The notes under the pieces: generated by a model
The model's database searches: none
What the model saw: only the letters and a program-made list of their open reading frames with translations
What the model was told of the DNA's origin: nothing
Source: Tetrahymena thermophila SB210
Lineage: Eukaryota > Ciliophora > Oligohymenophorea > Hymenostomatida > Tetrahymenidae
DNA length: 64,000 bases
Direction: 5' to 3'
NCBI RefSeq assembly: GCF_000189635.1
Contig: NW_002476188.1
Span: 776,098 to 840,097, forward strand
Translations under genes and position numbers: made by a program
In this document: one piece after another, positions 37,992 through 48,847 of the stretch
Layout of the letters: every line of letters starts with the position of its first letter
Position numbering within the stretch: the stretch's first letter is position 1

Positions 37992-38857
37992 AATATTTAG
38001 CCATAAAAAATTTCATTATTTTTTTTCATATTTGAAAATTGTGATTTATTGAAGTGTTAAATTAAATTTTTTATATAATTAAAATAAAATAATATAACTT
38101 AGAAAAAGAAAAAATACTCTAAAAGTAAGTAAGTTTAACTAGCTTCCAAAATATATTTTAAGAATTTTATTTCAAATTTTTTCTAAAACATATTTATATA
38201 TATTTATTTTTGATCATTTCCTTTTATTAGAATATATTTTTTCTTAATTACTTAATTATAATAATAAATCATGGCTAAAATAAACGATAACTATATATAT
38301 TTATATTTTTTATAAATTTTACTTTATGAGAAATTAAAAAATCGAATTTGAAAATTAAAATAAAATTAAGAAAGATCTTAAACATGAATTATAAACCTGA
38401 AATGCTTATTTATTAATTTACTTTAACATTTAGAAAATATAAAAAGAATTTAGTCATCACTTAAAAACGATATTATTTTTGAGTAATCACTAACAAGTCT
38501 GTTCTCTTTTTTATGTTGATGTATTTCAAAAGTTTTTTTAAAAAAATATTAACTTAGTTTTTTATCACCTAAATGGATAAAAAAAAATTTTTTAATTAAC
38601 TTAATTAGAGAAAAAATTTTAATTTAAATATTAATTAACATTTTTATTTTGCATAGATTTCATAGAGGTATTAATTATAAAGAATTGAGGTGAAGCTATT
38701 TTAAATAATGAGGATTTACAGTTATTTAAAAAATGGAAAATAAATTTAATTAAGCTTATTAACTGAAAATAAGTAATTAAATATGAGTTTACACTTTATT
38801 AATATTTTAAATTGAACATATATTAATATTTAAGAAAGAGTTTGTATTATTTTATTT
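37992..38857. other. intergenic between OSBP copy 2 and vWA copy 1
   Basis: Convergent 3' ends; AT-rich, no gene seen. Part of the duplicated unit and matched, with many indels, by 40358-41337. Confidence 0.6.
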
Positions 38858-39683
38858 TCATGAAACATTTTTCTCAATATTACTTAAAACACCTTCCCAC
38901 ATTTGTGTTTTGTTATCTTTTTATTGGAAATTTTCACTAAGATTAATCGTATCTTTAAAATAATCTCCAAAGCACTCCTTAAATAATTACTCCATTTTAG
39001 AAATAGCATGATTTGGCTTGATCAAAAAATACTATATGTCGTGTAATTAGAGTAAATTTTTGATGTCTTCTCTTTTTGTTCCACAAGGGCAACCATTAAT
39101 TGACCATTACTTATCACTGCTAAGAAATCCATATTCCTCACCATGAGGAGGAGCATCACAAATATGAAATAAAAATCTTTGAGACTTTTCTTCTTTTCCA
39201 ATAACAGTTTTTCTCCATGAAGTTTTTGTAATTCCATCCCTCAAGCCATCCATAACAGCTTCAGGAATATCTCCTCCTCCAGTAGCAATTACCGTATGAA
39301 GTTTCTAAACAATCTAGTATCCACTGCACAAGTCAGTAAAATCTGTCAGCATTTCGCTTTGAGGTGTATGATCCTTTTTAAATATAATAAAGTATTTAAA
39401 ATTAAATTAAACTTTTAAATTAATTTACTATGTATGTGCAGAGAGAAAATTTTAAGTCGTATTCCTTATTTTTAAATTTTTCTACTATTTTACAAATAGT
39501 TTATTTAGCTTATTTAATATAGGTTGACATAGACCCAGACTAATCAAGAACAAACAGAATATCAACATAGTTGTCGAAGTCCTCTCTATCGCTGTCATTT
39601 AAATCAAAATCATTTATGTCAAAATTTGTTTATCCCTTTTATATAGATTCAGTTTTTTTAGCCAGTTGAATTGCTTATCCCAT
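38858..39683 (-). CDS. von Willebrand factor A domain protein, tandem copy 1 (256 aa)
   Basis: Two exons, 39683-39429 and 39373-38858, 256 aa. After a short N-terminus (MGQAIQLAKKTESIQKGQTN) and an Asp-rich DFDLNDSDREDFDN, the vWA domain starts with VDILFVLDQSGSM. That is a complete MIDAS DxSxS. It continues with AKQTICKIVEKF, CTYIDHTPQ, the MIDAS Thr loop region DFTDLCSGYQ, and then TGGGDIPEAVMDGL, which supplies the second conserved Asp. The C-terminal half (RFLFHICDAPPHGEEYG, then NGCPCGTKREDIKNLL) matches the vWA type found in Dictyostelium VwkA-like alpha-kinases and their ciliate relatives. No kinase domain is present. Cytosolic, metal-dependent protein binding by inference; no signal peptide. 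Confidence 0.9.
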
Positions 39684-40232
39684 TCTTTATTTTTGTTTAA
39701 TTCGTTGAATATTTTGGGTAATAATATTGTTGATTTATAATTAATTTATGAATAATTTATTAAAAATTATTGATTGTTGCACAGTAGATTGTTTTTAAAG
39801 TTCATATTTTTGATGGAGAAAGCAAATTTTTGATAAAATCTAACATAATTAATTTCTAATCAAAATACATAATTTGGTAAATTAAGATGCTAAATCTAAT
39901 AGCTACAAAGCAATTAACAAACTACAAAAAAATAAATATATGTAAAAGCTATAATTAAAAATTTCCTAATCTAATTTGATGGAGAAAGAGAATTTTTGAT
40001 AAAATCTAATATAATTTAATTATTATAAAATACTTCTTAGACGCTAAATTAAGATGCTTAATGTAATAGCTACAAAACAATATACAAACTACAAAAAAAC
40101 AAGCAATATATGTAAAAGCCATAATTAAAAATTTCCTAATCAAAATCAAATCTTATTTAGATATTTTAATTAATATAAGAATTATTTTACAGTTGATGAA
40201 ATAAATTCTCCTTAATGAACTTAATTGATTCT

Positions 40233-40357
40233 AAAAGAAAACGAAGCAGCGGGATAACAGTTTAACAAGTGGCAAAGAATATAAATATAAAGAATGTTAT
40301 TGGGAAGTTGTAAAGAAAGGAAACTGGCCAAATATAGGTTTGTTAGATATCTATTGA
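40233..40357 (+). pseudogene. copied 3' end of OSBP copy 2 (gene fragment)
   Basis: About 125 bp matching the last coding bases of the OSBP gene (37832-37991): aaaagaaaacgaagcagc, then an internal deletion of roughly 36-40 nt, then the end KEYKYKECYW...GLLDIY and TGA at 40355-40357. No start, PH domain or ORD is attached, so it cannot encode an OSBP. It is the left edge of duplication unit 2 and marks the breakpoint. Substitutions (GGYWEARE to ECYWEVVK) show it is free of constraint. Confidence 0.9.
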
Positions 40358-41337
40358 AATATTTAGCTTTTAATAAAATTTCACTAGTTTATTTATATTT
40401 AAATGTGTGTTTTTTATTAAAATATTTAATTAAATTTGTCATTTAAATAAAATAATATTGAATAAGAAAAAATACTTTAAAAGTTTAAATAACTTTCAAA
40501 TATTTTAAGAAGTTTATTCTAAATTTTTCAAGATTATCTTTATTTTTTATTACTTTTGTCTCTTTTCTATTTATTAAAATAATTATTTTCTATATTTATT
40601 TAATTAAAAATGATATAAATGAAATGCTCATTTATTAATTTACTCTAACTTTTTATCACCCTAATATAAAAAAAAATTTAAAATCAACTGAATTAGAAAA
40701 ATATATTTTAATTTAAATATTAATTGCTATAAAAAAAAAAATAAATTATGCTATTTGAAAATAATTTTTTTATTTATCTGAGAAAAAATAAAAAGCATTA
40801 TTTTCTCCAAAATTAAGTTATTAATCTCTCTCTCCATCAATATTAGGTGATTAATATCTAACTTATTTATTTATTTATGATTGTTCTTTGAATAAATAAA
40901 AAATACAAGACATTTTATAGAAAGTCATTTCTATTTTATTTATAAATGTATAAAATTTTCCTAAAAATATTAAAATAAATTTTGCTATTCTCAAATAATT
41001 ATTTCTTAAGCAGGAAATATATAGTATAGTAATAAATACTATTTTATTAATTAAAATAAAATTTAAAATAATAAAAAAAGTTATCAAAATAAACAACACT
41101 AATTTAGGTTTCTAAGAATTGGGGATAAGGGAATTTAAATAATGAGGATTTACGGTTACTAAAAAAAGGAAAATAAATTTAATTAAGCTTACTAAATTAA
41201 AATAAATACTTAAAATAGATATGAGTTTATGTTTTATTAATATTTTAAATTGAAAAAACACGCATATTTAATAAAGCAATAATAAAGTTTAAGTCGTCTT
41301 CATGATTACCAGTGCTTTGTTTTGTTTTATTTTATTT

Positions 41338-42157
41338 TCATGAAACATTTTTCTCAATATTACTTAAAACTCCTTCCCACATTTTTGTTTTGCTATCTAT
41401 TTGTTGGACATTTTCACAAAGATTAATTGTATCTTTATAATAATCTCCAAAGCACTCCTTAAATAATTATTCCATTTTAGAAATATAATCATTTGGCTTG
41501 ATCAAAAAATATTATATGTCGTGTAATTAGAGTAAATTTTTGATATCTTCTCTTTTTGTTCCACAAGGACAACCATTAATTGACCATTACTTATCAATGC
41601 TAGGATAACCATATTCCTCACCATGAGGAGGAGCATCACAAATATGAAACAAAAATCTCTGAGACTTTTCATCTTTTCCAATAACAGTTTTTCTCCATGA
41701 AGTTTTTGTAATTCCATCCCTCAAGCCATCCATAACAGCTTCAGGAAGATCTCCTCCTCCAGTAGCAATTACAGTATGAAGTATCTTAACAATCTACTAA
41801 CCACTGCACAGGTCAGTAAAGTCTGTCAGAATTTGGCTTTAAGGTTCATGATCCTTTATAATAAAGTATTTAAAATTAATTTAGACTTTTATATTAATTT
41901 ACTATGTATGTGCAGAGAGAAAATTTTAAGTCATACTCCTTATTTTTAAATTTTTCTACTATTTTACAGATAGTATATTTAGCTTATTCTATATATGCTT
42001 ACATAGACCCAGATTTTTCAAGAACAAATAGAATGTCAACATAGTTGTCGAAATCCTCTCTATCGCTGTCATTTAAATCAAAATCATTTATGTCAAAATT
42101 AGTCTTGCCCTGTTAAATAGATTCAGTATTTTTAGCCAGTTGAATTGCTTATCCCAT
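41338..42157 (-). CDS. von Willebrand factor A domain protein, tandem copy 2 (256 aa)
   Basis: Exons 42157-41903 and 41853-41338. Each exon has exactly the length of its copy-1 counterpart and the frame is intact, so the gene is probably still functional. The protein is very close to copy 1, with TGGGDLPEAVMDGL and ICDAPPHGEEYG conserved. The MIDAS start differs: VLEKSGSMQAY instead of VLDQSGSMSTY, i.e. the first metal-coordinating Asp is Glu. The other visible differences are scattered and conservative (e.g. LRDGITKTSWRK unchanged; FLSSDK to YPSIDK). The 5' flank up to about 42525 is also duplicated, so both copies should carry the same promoter. Confidence 0.9.
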
Positions 42158-42635
42158 TCTTTATTTTTGTTTAATTCCTTGAATATTGCGTTTAATAATA
42201 TTGTGATTTATAGTTAAATTATGAATAATTTATAAAAGATTATTGATTGTTGCATTGTAGATTGCTTTTAAAGCTCATATTTTTTGATGGAGAAAGTTAA
42301 TTTTTGATAAAATCTAACATAATTAAATTCTTATAAAATACTTATAAGACGCTAAATTAAGATGATCAATCTAATAGCTACAAAACAATTAACATACAAA
42401 AAAACAATATATGTAATAGCCATAAATAAAAAATTTCCTAACAAATCTTATTTAGATGTTTTAATTAAAAGAAGAATATTTCACAGTTAGTTAAATTAAT
42501 TCTCCTTAATGAACCTAATGATTCTAATATTCAAAAATTAATATTTACAACTATAAATAAATATTTCATTCATTTTAAAGTATATTAAAAATAAATGTTT
42601 TATATATTAAATTTATTGAAAAATTGACTTTTGTT

Positions 42636-43841
42636 TCACATACAAGTATAAAAACTTAATTACAGGAAATTTGACAAATGGTTTGGGTTAAACATCATTA
42701 GAGTATTTTGTTTCTAAGAATTTTAATTATTTTATTCTTTTTTTAATTTAATAAATTTAATATTTTAATCAAAGTAATGCGTATTAATTACTTTGGTTTC
42801 AAAATCAATAAAAAAAAGCCTGCTATCTCCTTAATATTAAAGAGTGTACTAGCCTATAAAAGTAGAATTGTTAATTTTAATCATATTTTATACAAACATT
42901 CTCGGCGATTGCTATTGGAGGTCAGGCTTAGTATCAATTTAAATAGAATTACTTTTTTAAATTTTCTCTTTGTGGTTGGACAGAATAGAATTATCATGGT
43001 TAGAATCAATATAGATATTAGATTTAATTTTGGTTTCATCGAAATCTAATACTTGCAGATTTTCAAAGTAGTTAATTAAATACTCGTTTTTTTACACATG
43101 AGTAATTTTGACTGAGTTAGACTATCCTTCTCCTATGCTAAATGGAATTTTTATTTTTTTTATTATTCTTTAACTAATTAGATCAAATATAATAAAAATT
43201 TTATTCTGTGAAATGATTAGTATTTTATCATTTTTATTTTCTAAAGGAAGGAGATGATCAATTCCATGCTTAATATTTTGAATTTGTATTTATTTAATTA
43301 AATTACCCTAATAGTTGAGTAGTGAAATTTAATTACTAGATTTGAAAGCAGTTATTAAATATTTTTAGTTTGTTATGAGCAATAATTAGTTTTAAATTTA
43401 AAAACAATCTTATGTTAATATTCTTTGTGCAGCTTCTTTGAAGTCTTATGGTTCATTTTAGTTACTTCTATATACAAACGGCTATTTGTAACTTGAAAAA
43501 GTAGGATTAACAGTCAGTTTAGAATAAGAGTTTTAGCTATTGCTCTCACCAATTATAGATTTTATTTGCCTTACTATTGGAATTCCGCTTAAGTTTTCAA
43601 TTTTGTAAAGTTAAGATTAGTCTATAAAAAATACGTTTTGTTTTTTAGCATAAATAGTTTTAAATGTAAAAGAAATAGTTAATTTTTTTATTATTTTTTT
43701 TGTCTTCTCATTAATCAAACACATGTGAGTCTACCTCTCTGAGTGATCAACTCTATAAGTTAACAATAAATTTCCTCCCAAGCTTATTACATCATTGTAA
43801 TTTTCTATATTTTTTAGAGTTACTCTCTTAAGCAACTTCAT
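42636..43841 (-). CDS. intronless 401-aa protein, possible beta-propeller
   Basis: One uninterrupted minus-strand frame from ATG 43841 to TGA 42638-42636, 402 codons. It opens MKLLKRVTLKNIENYNDVIS, then alternates short hydrophobic strands and polar turns roughly every 40 residues: NLLLTYRVDHSE, NVFFIDQSQLYKIENL, QISLLNYQGNLIKQIQIQ, KILIISQNKIFIIFDLIS, NEYLINYFENLQVLDFDE and SRLFFIDFETKVINTH. This periodicity is typical of WD-like or NHL-like propellers with degenerate signature residues, but I cannot assign a family. A Ser/Gln-rich loop (about 280-305) interrupts it. No signal peptide or membrane helix. Long plus-strand ORFs inside this interval are antisense shadows. Confidence 0.8.
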
Positions 43842-45238
43842 TAGAATAATTTGATTATCGGATTATTGAGTTTGATTTTAAATTAAAAATTTGTTTGACT
43901 ATAATTTAAAATGCAAATTACTATTTTAAATTTAATGAATAAGAATAAAAAAATTATGATTTTTTTATTTATTGTTTGTTTATTTGTTTGTCTGTTCAAA
44001 TTTTTTTAATCAGAAATTATTTATTTTTTTAATGTTGACAAAAATTGATTGCTTTATAGTTATTTAGTTAGTTGGATTTATAATTATTAATATTTTTCTA
44101 AGTATTTATAATTAATTTGTCTGCTTTCTTAATTAATTTAATTTTAATTTTGCAAAATCTTAAATTATTAAGGAACAAATCTAATAACAAAAAAATATCT
44201 TTGTCATTTAAAAACATAATGTTTTTTATATCAGTTTAATAAATAATATATCAATTTTGTAGGAATTCTCAATAATAAATACACTAGTACATTTTTTTGA
44301 GTTTAATATAAATTAATAACTTTAAAATGAGAAAAATATTTTTGTAATCTAATTTTTACCACTAATGAAGTAGCTTTAAATGCTTGAATTTTACACAAGA
44401 TCCAATTTTTTATTTTCTATTGCTAAATAAATATTTGAGAATTATACTTTGAAAAAAATTAATGAATTCAATTTAAATAAGGAGCACAACATCAATACGA
44501 TTTAAGGAAAATGGTTATTTTCATACATTAAAATTATTTGTTTTTAATTTAAAAGTGTTAAATTATACAAATTAGTTAGAGTTACTGTTAGCAATTTTAC
44601 AGCTTTATAGAAAAATTGTTAATACTATCATAGGTTACTTAGATAAAAAGTAAAGTTATTAGAGATAGAACCAATTTCTTTTATATTTATAGGTAAATAA
44701 ATAATTGTTAAATTTTGATGATGAAAGTCTAAAATAATATGTATTTAAAGCTTATTTTTGAGAGAAAGTTAATTAGAAAATATTTACTAGATGATTTTCC
44801 AAGTAAAACATTTTTGAAAAATTAAAATATAAAATTTAAAACATTAATATATTTCACTTAACCAAAAAATTATTTATCATATAAATTAATTTTAAATTTT
44901 CTCAAAAAAATTGATAAAGAACCTTGTTCGTTGTTTAATTCTTTCAAAATAATAAAATACTTGATTTATTTTAAAGATTAGATATAATAAATATATTGTA
45001 TATACAAATAAAATATAATGATAAAGATATAAATACTACTTTAAGTTTATAAATATTAATTATTAATTTATAGATTTTAATGTCAAGTCGCTGCTTTGTT
45101 ATAAAATTTACAAAGCTATTATCAAACTTTGTTTCTTTAATGAAAAATTATGTTAATATAAGCATTTAAGCTCCTTAAATTAGTTAATTTAATTATAATT
45201 TGAAAATTCAATGAATATAAATAGTATTTTATATTAGC
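43842..45238. other. intergenic, nothing seen
   Basis: 1.4 kb of AT-rich DNA between two minus-strand genes with no coding frame on either strand. T-rich tracts near 43970-44040. Confidence 0.6.
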
Positions 45239-47461
45239 TCAAGAAGTGTATTTTAAAATCAGCACTAAAGAAAAGAAGACTATAAAACCAATTAAAGCAT
45301 GTATTACTCGTTGTGCAAAAGGACTTTCTTAATGTTTAAGGGCCTTTAAATTAATTAAGTAAATTAAACAAAATTTAAAGCTGAAAATTAAATTTTTTTA
45401 CCTTCTTTAACTGTTAATTTGTTTTTACAACATTATTTTTAGTTTCTGAAATATTAAAGTCAATTCTATCTAAAAGTGTTCCTTAGTCAATTACAAGGAC
45501 ATGCAGAGTTTTGTAAATATCTGATAACTCGTTAATTTGGTCAACTAACTGATTAATATCTTTTTCTCTATTTATTAATTTAATTTATGAGAATTCTACA
45601 TTTTTAAATATAAGTATCATAATGTTTCGATAGGATTCAAAATAAACATCCAAAAATAAAAATATTAGAATAGAGGTTAGACATTATTTACGATAGAAAA
45701 TAGCCAATAAATTATTTTGTCTATTATCTATCTATTTATTTATAATATTCATTTGCAAAATTATTAAAAATAAATATGTGGATTTTTGTAAGTATTTTTT
45801 TGTTTTGTTTTTCTTTTCACCAAATTTCAACCAGTATTACATCATAAAGCAAAAAATTTTTTTTAAAAGACCTTTTAAAGATACTTCTTTAAGTTTCTAC
45901 TGTTTAATAATCTTTACTAGTAAATATGTAATTTAAATATCTATCTTTAATTATCGGCCAGACATTTATGCAAAGTAAATATTTCATTTTGATAATAAAA
46001 TTATGTTTTTGAAAACAAAAAATTTAATTTAATTCCAGAAAATTTATTTAATTCTTATGTTGTAAAAAGTAGTTTTATATCTAATTAATATGTTATTAAA
46101 ATAAATTTAAGTAATTCTTTTAAGTTTTAAACTTAATTTTTTGCTATAAATTTTATTTTAATAAAGCTAAAATTTATTTTTAAATATCTTCATAAATCTC
46201 AACATATTTGATTAAATAATTTTAGAGTTTTTTATTTAGTTTATTAAGTTTTTAGATGACATTTCATCATATTCTAATTTATTTATCAGTTTATTTTCAA
46301 AACCAAAAATTTAGATTTTTGATATAAAAATTAAACTTGTTTCAAAATATGTAAAATTATTATTTAATTTTACTTAAGAATTAAAATTTTGATTGGAATA
46401 AATATTATTTACCTTCCTTTTGCAATTTCTTCATAAATATCGTCTTGTACTTGGCTTTATTTTTGAGACTCTATGTCATTAAATGGCATAAAGGTGTTAC
46501 CAAAATCATCAGTTGAGTTACCATTCTTTTTGAGAGTGTCGTAGATTGCTTTCTATTACTTACGAAGACGAATAGTGATATCAGAAATTTATTAAGCTAG
46601 ACTACTCTTTACATTTTTTCTTACTATTTTTATTTGAATACTTAATAACCTATTTGTTTTATTATTTAAAAATTTTACTCTGTTGCTCACTAGCTGATTC
46701 TCTTTTTAGAGCAGCCACTTCATCTATTTGTTATATCTTACGTTCACACTCTTTAATCATCTAAATTTATTGAAAATATTTTTATTAAATAGATTGATTA
46801 AATTTCATTAAAATTAATTTTTGCAATGTCTGATTAAATTACTTGATTTGCTTCTCTAGTTAAATCATAAATTTAATTATCAAGAGCAGAATTATCGCCG
46901 AATCCTCTTTTCAGTCTTTCTCTGCCTTTTTATGCAATTTACTGCTCTATTAATAAATTAAAAAAATCAACAAGGATTTTTAAATTTATTTATTACATAT
47001 TGATTCTATTTATCTTAACTTCTAAATACATATTTCATAGTAATCGACCCATTCAGGAGGCAAATTATTTGACTTCAATTCGATTGTAATTGCATTTTTA
47101 TCTTCTATAAATTTATCTTTTATTAGTAGAGATTCTTTATTACCATCTAGGGTAAGAGATCACAAAAAATAAATTAGAAAACAATAACATCTGTAAAATT
47201 AAACTTTACTTGAGTTCAAATCACTAATATTGCTATTGCTTCCAAATAAATTGTTCTGAGTTGCTGATTACTTTTAAAATTTTTCTTTTTGGTAGCGACT
47301 ATGATTTATTTATTTATTTATTTAAATATTTTACTAATGATTTAGATATGAATATTAATTGCTTACTTCTTCCTCTGTATTTATCTTGTATTTTCCTTGT
47401 ATTAAAGTAGAATATCAGTTTTATTCTTCCAATAACCTAGTGGTTTTCCTCCTACTTACAT
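45239..47461 (-). CDS. syntaxin-16/Tlg2-type Qa-SNARE
   Basis: Target SNARE of the trans-Golgi network/endosome pathway. Eight exons on the minus strand: 47461-47367, 47298-47210, 47146-47030, 46946-46843, 46760-46679, 46596-46413, 45567-45402 and 45343-45239. They total 313 aa with every phase consistent. The N-terminal peptide region has TDILLQYKENTRQIQ; then LPPEWVDYYEI, a strong syntaxin-16 signature; then Habc helices. The SNARE motif covers about residues 225-285 (KDINQLVDQINELSDIYKTL ... VIDQGTLLDRIDFN). The ionic zero-layer Gln in IDQGT is encoded by a reassigned TAA. The motif continues into the last exon and is followed by one C-terminal membrane anchor (VIHALIGFIVFFSLVLILKY). The longest intron (about 845 nt) sits just before the SNARE motif. 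Confidence 0.93.
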
Positions 47462-48847
47462 TTTTACTAAATATGGGTATGCTATTAATCTTAATATTAA
47501 CTTAAATTGAACGAAATATTAATAATTTTTTTATCAATAATAAATTACTCAACTAAAATTTTTTATATTTTAATTAGTTGACTTTAACAAACATATGGTT
47601 TTTGTATAAGATTTTATTAAAAGCATACATGGTTAAATGCAAGCAGTATCTTGATTCCTCATTCTATTCATCTTAAAGCAAGCAAATGAATTAAATACTA
47701 ATTAAATCAGCAATAAGACAGATTTATATTTTTCTGATAACAAAAAATTGAAGCTAAAATCATCTCTTTGAAAAGTTAAAATCTATCACATTATAGCTTA
47801 TCTATCCCTTAATTTTCTATTTTTATTTACTTTAATGAAATCTAATGTTAATGAGTTTAAAATCATTAAAAATCCTAAATATTTGTTCTACTATATTAAT
47901 TGTTGAACAGACTTTTAATCAAATAATTTTTCTTTTAAAATAACTATTAAATTAATCTTAAAATTATTTCTATTTTTTTTCAATATTGCAGATTTTTTTT
48001 AAATAATTTGAAAATCCTTATCAAATCAAAAGAAATAGCTTTAAAGTATAATTAAATGAAAACATTCACAAAATACCTTAACACATTTTTAAATTTTAAT
48101 TCAAATTATATATTAAAAATAGATACTGTAAATAATCATTCTTACCTATCCTCACCATATTTAAATTTCAGTTAAGGACCTTAAATATGCAAGACATTAA
48201 TTCTTCTTATGAGATATTTAATCAAATATTTTAGTGCCTTTGATAAAAATATTTCAATTAAATTAATTGATTGGGCATAGTTTATGGTACTAATTAAATT
48301 AATAATATTACAAATCAAATTCTATAAAAATATTATTATGCTTATAAAAAATTATTTAAAAATAAAGGAATTAATTAATTTTGATACTACATTTTTTTTA
48401 ATTTAAGTAAGAAAACATTTAAACATTTTACATAAAAATTATTTTTTTAGAATTGATAATAAATTTTAAAATACAAAACAATGTATTTAGTCATTTATTT
48501 ATTATATAATCAAAATTACTTAAAGAATATAAATATTTTGGATAAAAAACAGAGAGATACATATTCACTCATATATAATTAATATATTTTATGAGCATAT
48601 CTTATCGTCTAGTAATAATTAGTTTCATAATTTATTTATTTTTCATTTTGTTTTATAGAAATTTTTTTATTAATTTATTTTGGTTTATCTAGAGTTTTTT
48701 TTAAAACTTTAATTATTTATTAATCATTTTATGTGAAAGTAATTTATTTATTATAAAAGAGTTTATTTCTAGTTTATTGTGTTGTTTTTTTGAATGTATG
48801 TTTCATACTACTTTTCAGTATATTTGTTTGTTTTAAAATAAATAGTA
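47462..48847. other. intergenic, nothing seen
   Basis: AT-rich spacer between two minus-strand genes; no coding frame or repeat recognised. Confidence 0.6.

Larger units (their letters stand above)
37832..40232. repeat. segmental tandem duplication, unit 1 (~2.4 kb)
   Basis: Starts inside the last exon of OSBP copy 2, runs through its stop, the spacer and the first vWA gene, and ends at tgattct just before 40233. Unit 2 follows directly in the same orientation. Corresponding points: OSBP stop 37989 versus 40355; vWA start 39683 versus 42157. Confidence 0.9.
40233..42525. repeat. segmental tandem duplication, unit 2 (~2.3 kb)
   Basis: Second copy of unit 1: OSBP 3' fragment, spacer, vWA gene and upstream region, ending at tgattct near 42525. 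It is about 108 bp shorter overall because of indels in the spacers. Coding parts are far better conserved than spacers. Confidence 0.9.

Noticed and set aside
39022..39237. 71-aa minus-strand standard-code ORF (and its copy at 41502-41717)
   Set aside because: Wrong frame of the vWA exon 2; it appears twice only because the vWA genes are duplicated.
42777..43049. 90-aa plus-strand standard-code ORF
   Set aside because: It is antisense to the continuous 401-aa minus-strand gene at 42636-43841, whose codon pattern is clearly better.
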